From Tetrapisispora phaffii CBS 4417 (lineage: Eukaryota; Ascomycota; Saccharomycetes; Saccharomycetales; Saccharomycetaceae): a DNA stretch of 64,000 bases. Location of the stretch: NCBI RefSeq assembly GCF_000236905.1, contig NC_016530.1:186001-250000 (forward strand), written 5' to 3'. Each line of letters opens with the position of its first letter. Within the stretch, counting starts at the first letter, position 1. The notes beneath the pieces were generated by a model, which did no database searches, was not told the origin of the DNA, and worked only from the letters and a program-made list of their open reading frames with translations. This document shows, in pieces, positions 51,336 through 63,126 of this stretch. Both the position numbers and the translations under genes were made by a program.

Positions 51336-51777
51336 TCAACTGATAGGAGCTTTCAATACGATTATTACCGAATCACCCCTTAAGAATAGTTTACTTATAA
51401 ATCTCTCTTTATTGATTACTTTGTCCTTATTCTTTTCGGTCCATAGCTCTTTAACATTCTCTAAAACCATATTACAATGTTTATCGAAAGCTTTTACCCT
51501 TGCGATAATCTTGTGGTTATTCCTTAGTGATATTATTACCGGTGTCTTTGCTATCATTGAGTCATTTATCAAAGACATTGGCCCATGTTTAAATTCAAAC
51601 TCCTCTAACTGCTCTAATTCCTCCCTTGACAACTCAGATTTCGGACGATTTATTAAACTTCTATTGATAATTAAATATATGTTAGTATTTTATTTCTATT
51701 AAAAAAATTCTGATGGTTGTATGTTTGAGCACAAACAATCGGTATAAAAAATAAACAATAAATATCACATACGACAT
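51336..51777 (-). CDS. SMD2: Sm protein SmD2 (spliced, 5-nt first exon)
   Basis: Core Sm-ring protein of spliceosomal snRNPs. Two exons on the minus strand: 51773-51777 (ATGTC) and 51336-51660. The 112-base intron begins GTATGT, has TACTAAC at 51681-51687 and ends AATAG before 51660. The join gives [29 protein letters not shown], aligning with the S. cerevisiae start, and 109 residues in all (about 110 there). Without the intron the frame would lack any ATG before residue ~30. Sm1 motif around [31 protein letters not shown] and Sm2 around RGDSVIIVL. The S. cerevisiae gene (YLR275W) is also spliced near its start. Confidence 0.93.
51681..51687 (-). promoter_or_regulatory. SMD2 intron branch site
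   Basis: TACTAAC on the minus strand, about 20 bases before the acceptor AG at 51661-51662. Confidence 0.8.
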
Positions 51778-52125
51778 TGTATTAATTAGAAGGTATTTTA
51801 ACTATTTCTGGAATGGCTTATTGAAGTATTCCACTATAAACTTGATCATTATAATCTTTATAAAAGTAGTTTTTATATAGTTCCTATACTTTACAAATTT
51901 GAAAATTTTTATAAGCAAGCGATGGGCTCTTTCAATTAAGGTTTGAAAAATAAATATATAGTGAATGGTAACAAGAAAGTAGATAAAATTAATCATGTTT
52001 TCATTATGAAGTTATTATTTTAGACATACATAGTAATACAATGTAACTAATATAGTTGAACTAGATTTATAAATTATTCTTGAAAACGGTATTCACTTAC
52101 TGTTGCTATAAACACGCTTTTCTGC
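51778..52125. other. Intergenic SMD2/MCM5
   Basis: 348 AT-rich bases, head to tail: SMD2 promoter and MCM5 3' end. No gene seen. Confidence 0.6.
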
Positions 52126-54414
52126 CTAAACACCATTTCTGTAAATGTTTTGACCTTGATACCTTAATTGGATTGTATCGTGTTTCTCAAGCACATATAA
52201 GGCTTTATCTAATGCAGCTTGTGAGTATTTATTTGAATCTACAAATTCTCTCTTTAATGTTGTGTAAGAAGTGGACCAGCCGATTGGTAATCTTCTCTTA
52301 AGTTCTTGCTCAATACGTCGAATTTCAGTAAAGATACCAGAGTTACCTTGGTTTAACCCACCAATTGGATCTTGAGAAGCAGCATCCATTGTAGAAGCTT
52401 GAAACAATCTAATAGACTCTTCGACATGTCTGACTTCAGCAACTGGTGATAATTCCAATTTAGCCAGAGACTCGGTGATACGAATAATGGCTTCTAATTG
52501 ACGGATAGTAATAGGAATGGACGATCTTTCTGTAGATTCCAATTCGTTGATTAACAGTTGTTTTCTGATTTCAACGAAGTGCGAGGATAGTCTATCAGAA
52601 GCTTCAGGAGTAAGTCTTGGTGCACATTTCAGTCTACAGTATGTGATATAACGTTTCATCTTTTCCATCGGTAGTTCATTTTTTGAGTTTTCTGAGTCTT
52701 GGTCATTTTGAGCTGCACGACCTGTATGGATGTTAATAACATGGTTAGCGATTGAAATATCACGTTCTTCGTTATGATCATCCTTAACAATAAAAATCAT
52801 ATCAAAACGAGACAAGATGGTAGTTTGGAAATCAATATTTTCACCTGGAGATTTTAAATCATCATAACGACCATAAATTGGATTAGCAGCGGCTAAGACA
52901 CTGGTTCTGGAATTTAAAACCGTGGTAATACCAGCTTTGGCAACAGAAATTGTTTGTTGTTCCATGGCTTCGTGAATAGCAACACGATCTTCATCTCTCA
53001 TTTTATCGAATTCATCAATACAGACCACACCACCATCTGCTAAGACCATAGCACCACCTTCTAGATAAAATTCACGGGTAGCAGGATCTCTTTGAACAGA
53101 TGCGGTTAAACCTGCAGCAGATGAACCTTTACCTGATGTATACACAGCAATAGGTGAAACTTTCTCCACAAATTTTAATAATTGAGATTTAGCGGTACCG
53201 GGATCACCTAAAAGTAAGACATTTATATCACCTCTTAGTCTCATACCATCAGGAAGAAGCTTCTTAGAACCCCCCATAAGCAAACAAACGATAGCACGTT
53301 TAATATCGATATTACCATAGATAGATGGAGCAATGGAATTTGTAAATAACTCATAAATATCTGGTCTTCTACTTAACTGTAAAAATTCTTCTTCTTCTTC
53401 TTCTGAAAACATTGACATGGCACTTCCATTTATACTTGCAGCTGTTGCTATGTCTGTTTGGATACCTAGAACTTTTATGTACGGATTTCTGATTGCGACC
53501 GCCGACCCACTGTTACCACCAGCACTTCTAGCGTTTTTTTTAGATTGATAAATTGAGTAAATACCAACTGCGGTAACACGAGTACCTGGTACAACTCTAT
53601 TTGTTAAATAACGATCACAAGTCATTAAAATATTACGTGGCATTTCACCTACAGGAACTGATTCTGGTACCTCTTGTAACTTTAAAAATTGTTGATCAAT
53701 AAATTGAGAATTTTCATGAATAATAATATACGGATCTGGACCACAATTTTTTGGTGTAGTGCCACTTGGATCATCTTCAGTATTCAAAGAGGACAAACAT
53801 GAGTGTGGTAGTGAAACATTACTACTTGAATTGATAGTATTAAAATTGTTGATTTTTATTGATGTAGTATGTCTACAATTACGGCACATTAAAGATAGGT
53901 ATGTTGCACGAGAGGATAAAACAGATGCAGAAATGATAATACCAGATAAACGCACGATTTTAGAAACGTGTTGTGAATCCAAATCTCTCAGAAGTGTTTG
54001 ATTTGCTTTAGAATTCAAAATTAGTTGGAAATTCGGGAATTTAATATCAGCAACATCAGTTGCAGCACCAATGTCTGGATTTACATCAGCGGTAGATCTA
54101 TTCAAAATCGCAATTCTTTTTGCGACATCAGTAATGGCTCTTTCGAATAATGGAATAACATCGGTTGGTTCATTTGATAATTTTTTGTATAAATCTTCAT
54201 TGTAACTAATTAGATGTTCGATATCTACAGTCAATGAATAGTTTTTAACTAATAGAGCATTTCTCAATTGATCTCTGTATAGAAAATGTGAATCAAATCT
54301 AAACTCTAATATGAAATTTTTGAATGATTTAATAACTTCAGTATTGTCATCATCATTAGGAGATGAGCCTTGTAAAACTGGTGCACTGAATATTTCAGGT
54401 CTATCAAATGACAT
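52126..54414 (-). CDS. MCM5: Replicative helicase subunit Mcm5
   Basis: Subunit 5 of the MCM2-7 helicase (Cdc46), loaded at origins in G1. 762 residues (about 775 in S. cerevisiae). The N-terminal domain has a zinc-binding knot with CRNC near residue 175 and two later cysteines. The AAA+ domain has Walker [14 protein letters not shown] near residue 403, Walker B CIDEFDKM near 467, and the arginine finger SRFDMIF near 535; the winged-helix C-terminus ends [10 protein letters not shown]. All motifs intact. Ortholog of YLR274W, next to SMD2 as expected. Confidence 0.97.
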   Translation of the reverse strand: MSFDRPEIFSAPVLQGSSPNDDDNTEVIKSFKNFILEFRFDSHFLYRDQLRNALLVKNYSLTVDIEHLISYNEDLYKKLSNEPTDVIPLFERAITDVAKRIAILNRSTADVNPDIGAATDVADIKFPNFQLILNSKANQTLLRDLDSQHVSKIVRLSGIIISASVLSSRATYLSLMCRNCRHTTSIKINNFNTINSSSNVSLPHSCLSSLNTEDDPSGTTPKNCGPDPYIIIHENSQFIDQQFLKLQEVPESVPVGEMPRNILMTCDRYLTNRVVPGTRVTAVGIYSIYQSKKNARSAGGNSGSAVAIRNPYIKVLGIQTDIATAASINGSAMSMFSEEEEEEFLQLSRRPDIYELFTNSIAPSIYGNIDIKRAIVCLLMGGSKKLLPDGMRLRGDINVLLLGDPGTAKSQLLKFVEKVSPIAVYTSGKGSSAAGLTASVQRDPATREFYLEGGAMVLADGGVVCIDEFDKMRDEDRVAIHEAMEQQTISVAKAGITTVLNSRTSVLAAANPIYGRYDDLKSPGENIDFQTTILSRFDMIFIVKDDHNEERDISIANHVINIHTGRAAQNDQDSENSKNELPMEKMKRYITYCRLKCAPRLTPEASDRLSSHFVEIRKQLLINELESTERSSIPITIRQLEAIIRITESLAKLELSPVAEVRHVEESIRLFQASTMDAASQDPIGGLNQGNSGIFTEIRRIEQELKRRLPIGWSTSYTTLKREFVDSNKYSQAALDKALYVLEKHDTIQLRYQGQNIYRNGV

Positions 54415-54810
54415 TTTTTTCTATAAAAAATTTGGAACTATCTATATATGATCTCCACACTAGGTTGTCGTTAAATTTTCACACAAACAATCTTGACTTT
54501 ACCAATATACAAAAAAATACCTGAAAGTTCGGTTAAACTAATCTTTAATTGGAGGCAATTTACAATACTGTTATTAAAATAATAGTCCCTTTCATTTTAT
54601 ATAAAGTTACAATAGTTAACAGGAAAACTTTTTTAGCCTTTTTAACATTTAGATTCAATTTGTATTCAAATGCGAAAACTTGATATTTCATAAAGTTCTG
54701 TATTGAAACTAAGTAACGGGTTCTCACTCTCTTCTCTATCTTGACACCAGTTCAGAAATTAATTTGATGAACTTCCTATTCAGGTCAATAGCTGAAAATT
54801 AATTCTGTTT

Positions 54811-54821
54811 TCCTAAAACGG
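54811..54821 (+). promoter_or_regulatory. Possible Mcm1 site
   Basis: TCCTAAAACGG fits the Mcm1 consensus DCCYWWWNNGG. MCM5 in S. cerevisiae is an Mcm1-driven M/G1 gene, but this site is rather distal (about 400 bases) and single. Confidence 0.25.
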
Positions 54822-55454
54822 TAATGTAATTGAATTCGTGAATGATGATTTAATCCTCAGCGGTTAAAAAACATTATATGATAAGGGTCAGATGGTTGTA
54901 ACTGACAAAGGCCATTCATAATTGCACAAAAATTATATCAAAAGTATTCGCTAAGAATGGGGCAAATAAAATGGTGATTATAAGTGGCATGCTGGAATCG
55001 ATATAAAGTCAACCACCTTTGTAGCTGGCTCTTCTGCTTGCTATGTGTCTATCACTTAGTTAAAAGATTTATGCAAAGACAAAATTCTTAGTGAAAAGTG
55101 TTTGGTTGAGTTATGGTATTTATCTTTATTGAGGTTGTATCCAGGTGTATTTATATCCATCCTTTCCAATGTAAAATGTATATAAATTATTATTCGACAA
55201 TCCTCCTCTATTTAGTCAAAAACTTGGAATTAGAAAGCTGAACATTATTGCATCTTACTAATAAGGTTACCTTGAAGATCGAACACAAATATTTTAAATG
55301 TTATTTTTAACAACTAATTGACTTTTGAGCTATTTTGAAATGTTTATATTTAGAGTTGCTTGTTACCTTTTTAACTTCCTTGACTTAACTTCGCGTCACA
55401 TTTATTAATTATTTATATCAAAACATTAAAAAATGACAGAAAAAGGAAAATAAC

Positions 55455-55463
55455 GACACAAAT
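55455..55463 (+). promoter_or_regulatory. Middle sporulation element (Ndt80)
   Basis: GACACAAAT, a perfect gNCRCAAAW element 97 bases upstream of the MPC54-like ATG, as expected for a gene expressed in meiosis. Confidence 0.55.
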
Positions 55464-55559
55464 TATTTAAATCATTTGATATTTAAATCCTGCCTTCTTA
55501 TTAAGATTAGATATTGTATTTAATTAAATAGTAAAAAGTTGAATATATCCCCAAACACA

Positions 55560-56827
55560 ATGGGTGCTTTACCTGAGAACAATATGGAGCAGTTTATGGA
55601 ATATCTTAAAGAATATGCAGATAATTCCGATGAGAATGATGATGAGCGTGATAAATATAAAGTTCAACTTATCAATGAGTACTGTGACAATGAGCGTCTT
55701 CAAACTGTGCAATTTGGAAAAGAAGAGGTCAAAATGTTTGATTCAAGAGAGGATATTAGTAATAAAAATATACAGCCTTTCAAAACAAATAGTAATAGAG
55801 GGGCTTTAAAACCTATAATTAAAGCTGTAGAAAAGATATCTATGGATAATAATGTAAACGAAGAGCTAGAAGTCAAGGAATGCCTAGCTGCATGTTTTAG
55901 TCTGTGTTCTGTTGATGAAGAAAAATTTACTGATCTTAGCATTTCTAAGAAATTGCGTCGTCTGTATATATCCATTGGATCTGCTTTCAAGGTAAAGGAA
56001 TTATTTTTCTATTGGGTCAGAATGAGAATTGAAAATGAGTTACAGAAACAAATATCTGATCAAGAATTACAAATAAAATTACTAAAACAAAATTTAACTG
56101 ATATAACAGATAGTGAAAAGACACGGACCCTAGAGTTATTAAATTTCCAAAATAAATATAACAAAACGATATTAGAGAAAACAGAATTGGAGGATAAAGT
56201 TAAAATGCTTGATGTGTCAGTTGATACTTTAAAAAAAGAACTGTTGGGAACAGAAGATACAATAAGTGATCTTGAAAATTTTAAAGAACAGTGCATAATT
56301 AAGAAATTAGAAGTGGCAGAATTAGATACAGAAGTAAAACGTTTAAATAATAAAAATATGGAATGGAGAAAAAAATCTAACGAATATAAATTGGATTTGA
56401 GCAGGAGAGATGCTGAAGTAAAGGAAGCTCAAATGAAACAGCAAGAACTGTTGATTAAATTTGAACACTTAAAAAAATATATGATAATCTTGACAATAAT
56501 ATTCAGAATGATAAGTTTAGATATTTTGAGTTAATAGAACAGAATCATGCTTATATGAATGAAATAGCAGATTTGAAAGAAAAGTATCACGAAGCTTCAA
56601 ATTATTTGAGGAAAATGAAAGTTGATTTGAAAGAAAATTTGAATTTAGGATATGTTAGAGAGAAAGAAATGGAAAAAATCAAGATCAAAAACGATGAATA
56701 TTTAAATGAATTAATCTATGCTTCTGATGTAAAAAAGAAATTAGAATTAGAAATAGAAAGTCTTAAAGCTGAAGATATTAAAAACAAAATACTATTAGGA
56801 CACTTGGAAAAAATAGTAAAACAATAA
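55560..56827 (+). pseudogene. MPC54: MPC54-like meiotic coiled-coil gene, frameshifted
   Basis: Coiled-coil protein gene whose position (facing HEM15 once the local inversion is undone, next to MCM5) matches MPC54 (YOR177C), a component of the meiotic outer plaque of the spindle pole body. Frame 1 starts at the ATG at 55560 (MGALPENNMEQFMEYLKEY) and stops at 56534, after an A7 run at 56471-56477. A one-base shift there continues as IYDNLDNNIQNDKFRYFELIE to a TAA at 56825-56827. About 422 residues if joined (Mpc54 is about 464), with coiled coil from about residue 155. In the same frame after that TAA, 25 more codons of coiled-coil type run to a stop at 56902-56904. Either a decaying gene, a base missing in the assembly, or -1 frameshifting at the heptamer A-AAA-AAA. 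Sequence homology to Mpc54 was not checked. Confidence 0.55.
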
Positions 56828-56904
56828 GAAACACAATCAAAGAGTTTAAAAATGACTTTAAAAGTGGTTGAAAAAAATGCAAAAGGAACCTCAGATGACG
56901 AGTA

Positions 56905-57705
56905 ATTAATCAAATATCAATCGTTATATGAGATGTATAATTTACAACACTATTTTTTCTCACTCTAATTATCAATTTCTTTAAAGGCAACTTAATAGAT
57001 CTCATATACATAAAAATTATTTAATATATTTTTATTTCAATACAAATTTGAACTTTATAAGTTTATACCTTAAATAATATTTTTATCTTATTAAGTTCTT
57101 GAGATAAATTCTACCCGAATTGTAGTTCATAACAATTGAAGATGCCAATTTTTATTTTGAATAATGTTTTTTGAAACGGTTAGCTGCAGTTAAATAAGTT
57201 TATGTAATTTAGTTAGATAGATAAAATAAGAAAACTAAAGTATCAATCATAAAACAGGAATTTCGAAACGTGCTCTCATATGCCGTTATGATTCAACTGC
57301 TTTTCATTGCTCAATAGTTGCATTCATTGTTGTAATATATTAAAATGTTGTTAGATTATATACTATATAGTCAGATAATCTCTCAGGTCTCTTGGACCTG
57401 GATCAATGAATTATTTAGCTATTGATTACCGGGGTTTATATATACATCATATTTCAATCTACCGTTCTGTCCAACGAGACGACGTCGTCGAGTTGAACAC
57501 GTACGGCTGACTGATGGTTCTACAGTACTATTTATGCATTAGAAATTCTGCTATTACATTCTCGTGAGCACTATTGTTTCAGGTTGGCAACAATAATCTC
57601 CTAAAGAGGTAATATCTGGTATTGTGTAGTCACTTATACGACCAGTGACATTTCCAACAGTCTTATATGTCAGAATTATTGTAGTGTATGTGACAGAACT
57701 AAGTG
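56905..57705. other. Intergenic right of MPC54-like gene
   Basis: 800 bases, AT-rich up to about 57400, then of more mixed composition leading into the probable LTR. Part of 57340-57705 may be older transposon-derived sequence; I see no gene. Confidence 0.45.
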
Positions 57706-58054
57706 TTTATGACACTTTGAGTCCAGAACTAATAGATCACTACTAATGGAAAGAAGGTCTAGAACAATCTTCCAAGTGGTAGGTGCAAATTTCTCACTAC
57801 AATGTAAATGGCTACGCGATAAACACAGATGTACAATACAGCACTAAAGATCTTAGGAGGATGAATGAACACGTACACATGTTCATTCAACTGTCAGATT
57901 AACTCATATATAAGGAGGGCATCTAACTCTATATAGAATAGTTTAATTACACTAATAAAAGATCAATCGATTATTTAACTATAAAGAAGATGGACTATAC
58001 TAGAGCAACTGAAGTGGCTAATGACACTAACTTAGATGTTGGAACTACCCAACA
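57706..58054 (+). mobile_element. Probable solo LTR of a Ty1/copia-type element
   Basis: About 350 bases just upstream of a tRNA gene, the usual Ty1-type target. Reading right: a TATA element (CATATATAAGGAGGG, about 57904-57918), an A/T-rich leader, an ATG at 57990, then 22 codons ending ...GTTQH as the sequence reaches CCCAACA at 58048-58054. In Ty1 the gag ATG also lies inside the LTR, near base 294, and the LTR ends in CAACA within codons for a Ser-Gln-His-like sequence; here the ATG is at LTR position 285. The right end is fairly well fixed. The left end (TGTTTATGAC at 57706) is a guess, and no matching 5-base target duplication was found. No internal element is present. Confidence 0.5.
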
Positions 58055-58142
58055 TAAGCTTGTTTCTCCACATTATATCTGTCTATCTATTATATTATAT
58101 TCCTGTCATAAATCTGTTTATTGTAGTAATCATATTACGATA

Positions 58143-58297
58143 AAAATACAAATTAGTTGGTTTCGTGGTCTAGTCGGTTATGGCATCTGCTTAACACGCA
58201 GAACGTCCCCAGTTCGATCCTGGGCGAAATCATTAATTTATTTTTTTGCTTGGGCATCTCAACCAGCAACACATCGCACTGCAACTTATAAATGATA
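58143..58297 (+). repeat. Inverted repeat, left arm (tRNA-Val + flanks)
   Basis: 155 bases identical, apart from one T in a T7/T8 run, to the reverse complement of 63127-63282. It covers 16 bases of 5' flank, the whole tRNA-Val gene and 65 bases of 3' flank (GCTTGGGCATCTCAACCAGC and onward), so homology goes well beyond the tRNA. Confidence 0.95.
58159..58232 (+). tRNA. tV(AAC): tRNA-Val(AAC)
   Basis: 74 bases, no intron. Acceptor arms GGTTTCG/CGAAATC with one G-U pair, A box TGGTCTAGTCGG, anticodon loop TTAACAC (anticodon AAC) in stem TCTGC/GCAGA, T arm CCCAG-TTCGATC-CTGGG with B box GTTCGATCC, discriminator A. A T7 run at 58241-58247 is the pol III terminator. Identical to the second copy on the minus strand. 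Confidence 0.97.
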
Positions 58298-58326
58298 TCA
58301 TTTATACAATTTATCACGTCTACTGT

Positions 58327-59973
58327 TTACACAACTATAAACTTCTGTCTTTCATCAATGTAACTTTCAAAACTATTGGATAGAGATAGTTTCGGTAACT
58401 TCGTTTTCAAATTATCAATATTAAACACAAAATGATATGGTCTTATTACGACACTGTCATTTGAAACACTTATTCTGGTAATCTCACTAATATCATTCCA
58501 CGAAGAAAAAGAAACAGAGATACTTTCTTTCAAATTATACTCATTAATTTTCATAACCTCTTTGCTAGTTGGATCTTTTAGTTCATAAAAAGTCAACTCA
58601 TTTAATCTTGGTAAGTACAATCCTTGTATTATTATCAATCTTGCATTTTCCTTGATTAATGGCTTGAGTTGTAAATGCTCCAAAGATGAACAATTCAAGA
58701 ATAAAATTGGACTTTTTGAATAACTAAATTTACCAATATTCGATTCATGTTCTAATGGGGCCCAATTAATTATTTTTGTATGTTTTACACCTTCTGGTAT
58801 CAAATTAAGTCTAAAATATGGACTGGCATCTCTTGTCTCTTTTAAAATCAATTCTTTTAATAGAGAAAGGTTTTCATTTAACGAAGCTGATGCAGAGTAA
58901 GTGTCAGCTTTCCCTTTCGTGACTGTCTCAAATTTGAAGCGATGACCAGTAAAGCTTTCTATTGAAGGTAATTCCCAGTTCTTTAACGAGTGGAGTTGAA
59001 ACAAAAATCTCAAATTTACGTCATTGTTCTTAAATTTTTCTATGGTGTTAATTGTCAAATCAATGAAGTTGCATTTCTCTATATATTTTGAAATATTGAT
59101 TGGTGTCTGATCCTGATTGGCATTAGGTACAATTGATTCTCTAAATGTGATATTCTGTAGAACTGGGCAGTTTACGTTTAAGTACGTCAAATAATTTTTA
59201 AATATACTTTGTGGAGTAGGTGTATTCAGATGTGCTGTGTTATAATGATTCCTCGAACTTGATGAAAGAATATTGAAAATATAGGTATCAATAGTAGTAT
59301 ATCTTATAAACAATTTCTTTAAATTTAGAAAAGTTATTTGTCTAAAATGGATATAGTTAGAGGGGTCATAATAAGATGATGTATTTTCAGAAAGTATGCC
59401 AAATAAGTCTGATCCTGCATCGACTTCGTTTCCGTCATTTTCAAATTCAATCATTAAATGATTACTAAACCTACCTAATAACCATTCTGGAAGTTGTTGA
59501 AGAAATGTGACAGCATTCTCCATTATCGAGTTTTTATTAGCTAATTCTATGTTGGAGTAAGAACATAACAGAATATCAAAGTCAATCCGGCCCATATTCA
59601 CATTTTTAAAATCAATACGTTTCTTTAAGTCAAATGTAGAGGGTATTATGGTGTTTTCATCTACAATAAAAATAATTTTTTTAATGGATTCCTTGTAGAT
59701 TATTACCTTGTCATTTTCGGCATCACTCATATAAATAATACTCGAATGTTTAAGTATAGGAGACAAACTTTTCCATTTCTTAAAATTTGATTGAGAATCT
59801 TTATCCATCGTCAAGGCAATAAAACATAATTTATCCAAAATCAAAGAAAGCAACAAACTGTCGACATTTTCTTTTAAAATATTGATATAATCCAAAACAG
59901 AATACACTGAGATATTATCTAATTGATTTAAAATTAGTTTGAAGACTTCTGGCGGGAATTTACCAGTCTTCAT
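58327..59973 (-). CDS. F-box-like protein of unknown target
   Basis: 548 residues. The N-terminus KFPPEVFKLILNQLDNISVYSVLDYINI (about 4-31) reads as an F-box (P-x-E-(V/I)-x4-(I/L)-L-x2-L), which would bind Skp1 in an SCF ubiquitin ligase. The rest has spaced leucine-containing strands (FLNLKKLFIRYTTID, YLNVNCPVLQNITFRES, CSSLEHLQLKPL, LPRLNELTFYELKD), consistent with degenerate leucine-rich repeats. I do not recognise a specific S. cerevisiae ortholog, and no such gene sits between MPC54, HEM15 and DCS1/2 there. It lies at the left end of the inverted segment, its stop codon only 30 bases from the repeat arm. Divergent from DCS1. Confidence 0.7.
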   Translation of the reverse strand: MKTGKFPPEVFKLILNQLDNISVYSVLDYINILKENVDSLLLSLILDKLCFIALTMDKDSQSNFKKWKSLSPILKHSSIIYMSDAENDKVIIYKESIKKIIFIVDENTIIPSTFDLKKRIDFKNVNMGRIDFDILLCSYSNIELANKNSIMENAVTFLQQLPEWLLGRFSNHLMIEFENDGNEVDAGSDLFGILSENTSSYYDPSNYIHFRQITFLNLKKLFIRYTTIDTYIFNILSSSSRNHYNTAHLNTPTPQSIFKNYLTYLNVNCPVLQNITFRESIVPNANQDQTPINISKYIEKCNFIDLTINTIEKFKNNDVNLRFLFQLHSLKNWELPSIESFTGHRFKFETVTKGKADTYSASASLNENLSLLKELILKETRDASPYFRLNLIPEGVKHTKIINWAPLEHESNIGKFSYSKSPILFLNCSSLEHLQLKPLIKENARLIIIQGLYLPRLNELTFYELKDPTSKEVMKINEYNLKESISVSFSSWNDISEITRISVSNDSVVIRPYHFVFNIDNLKTKLPKLSLSNSFESYIDERQKFIVV

Positions 59974-60455
59974 TCTTTAAGGGTTGTATAGCAGATTCTA
60001 CTTATTATTGCCTAACTGAAGTAACCTCGAATACTAAAAATATAAAATTAAGTAATACTATTTTATTAAAACACAAGTCAATTCTATAATTAGATTCATA
60101 TGATAAAATAGTTATCTTCACGATAGGTTAATCAATTAACTATACTCTTTCTCAAAAATAATCAAATATCGATGATCTTGGAATGAATTTTTCCAGTATC
60201 AAAATTTCAACATCCTAAAAATATTGTTTCCAATTGATCTGTAACAAAATTAAGAAAAGAGATCTATTCAGCCTGGAATAATTTCCAAGAGGTTATGAGT
60301 AATCCTAACGATACTTAACACATAATCACCATTTGCTATTTATATTTAATATAGATTATCTTTATATAATGTTTTTGATATAAGAGGACGGTGTAAGAAG
60401 AATCCTAGTATTTGAAAATTCTTTTAGTGAGAGTGAAAATAATCCCACCAAAACA
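59974..60455. other. Divergent promoter F-box-like/DCS1
   Basis: 482 AT-rich bases. No AGGGG stress elements found near DCS1, unlike what stress-induced DCS2 would suggest. No gene seen. Confidence 0.5.
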
Positions 60456-61382
60456 ATGACAGAGATGACTGCTGGAGAGAGAAATATTAAAGAACTGTTA
60501 GAAGAGTTCAAGTTTGAAAAAATCTTGAATTCTAATCCTCAGAATAAGATGATTTCAGTGCTAGGATCAATTTCGAAAGAAAGTGATGCTATTGTTGTTA
60601 TTGAGAAATCTCATTTTCTTCCAGATACCCAATCTGAGGATATCAAGTCATTAACTGGCGCTATAGAGCAATTGTTTAACAACGATTGCTACTTTACTGG
60701 TGTCACGGTAGCTACTGAGCATCAAATATCTCAAAAATTACAGCAGCTAAAAGTGAATTTAATATACCCAGCTACCACAACACATATTCAAAAACAATTA
60801 CAACAGAAGTTTCATATGATAACCGAAACACCTACAATGTACGAAAATATTGTCAAGCCGTATATAGATGATATGTATAAACAAGGTAGATTAAAATGGG
60901 TACATAACATTCTATATGAAGGTGCCGAAGCTGAGAGAATTGTGTATCAAAATAATGATATGATGGTTCTTCCAGATATGAAATGGGATGGCGAAAATAT
61001 GGACACTTTCTACTTAGTGGCTTTAATAAAAAGACTTGATATCAAATCATTACGGGATTTGAATCAATCTCATATTCCATATTTAAAGCAAATATTATGT
61101 GATATCAAGACAAACATCCCAAAACTATACAACAACCAGATCAATGCAGATGAATTGCGTATATTTATTCATTATCAACCTTCATACTACCATTTCCACA
61201 TTCACATCGTAAATATATTGCATTTAGGATTAGGAAACGGCTTGGTAGCAGGAAAGGCTTGGTTATTAGAAGATATTTTAGACCAATTAGAAAATATGGC
61301 ACCTTCAAAAGACGGCTTCAAAGATAGAACGCTCACATATGCATTGGGTGAAAACCATGAATTATGGTCTAAATTTAAATAA
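60456..61382 (+). CDS. DCS1: Scavenger mRNA-decapping enzyme (Dcs1/Dcs2)
   Basis: HIT-family pyrophosphatase that hydrolyses m7GpppX cap remnants after 3'-5' mRNA decay and stimulates Xrn1. 308 residues; S. cerevisiae Dcs1/Dcs2 are about 350, and the missing part falls in the N-terminal dimerisation domain, about residues 55-75, where a loop is much shorter. Diagnostic pieces: GRLKWVHNILYEGAEAERIVY, LPDMKWDGEN, and the HIT motif HYQPSYYHFHIHIVNI with His246, His248 (catalytic) and His250 all present, so it should be active. Ends AIGENH-like ALGENHELWSKFK. WGD pair DCS1 (YLR270W)/DCS2 (YOR173W) in S. cerevisiae; I cannot choose between them. Confidence 0.94.
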   Translation: MTEMTAGERNIKELLEEFKFEKILNSNPQNKMISVLGSISKESDAIVVIEKSHFLPDTQSEDIKSLTGAIEQLFNNDCYFTGVTVATEHQISQKLQQLKVNLIYPATTTHIQKQLQQKFHMITETPTMYENIVKPYIDDMYKQGRLKWVHNILYEGAEAERIVYQNNDMMVLPDMKWDGENMDTFYLVALIKRLDIKSLRDLNQSHIPYLKQILCDIKTNIPKLYNNQINADELRIFIHYQPSYYHFHIHIVNILHLGLGNGLVAGKAWLLEDILDQLENMAPSKDGFKDRTLTYALGENHELWSKFK

Positions 61383-62946
<1,564 letters not shown>

Positions 62947-63126
62947 ATTATGAGAAAAAGATACTCTTTCTATTTAATCATTAACGATATTGATTCATTA
63001 ATGGATGAATCGATCGATATTTTATTTATTTATATATTATCTATGTGCAATATATCCTGTTTCAAGTGCTAATTAGTTTCTGGAAAACATATTCAATGTA
63101 GTGCCTAAATAACAACAATATCAATG

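Larger units (their letters stand above)
54415..55559. other. Divergent intergenic MCM5/MPC54-like
   Basis: 1.15 kb where S. cerevisiae has PIG1 (XII) or GAC1 (XV); neither is recognisable. A possible Mcm1 site (54811-54821) lies 400 bases upstream of MCM5, and a perfect Ndt80 element (55455-55463) lies upstream of the MPC54-like gene. Otherwise AT-rich. Confidence 0.6.

Noticed and set aside
57990..58295. 101-codon frame running through tRNA-Val
   Set aside because: Only the first ~22 codons look like an LTR gag start; the rest crosses the tRNA gene on the same strand, so it is not a protein gene.
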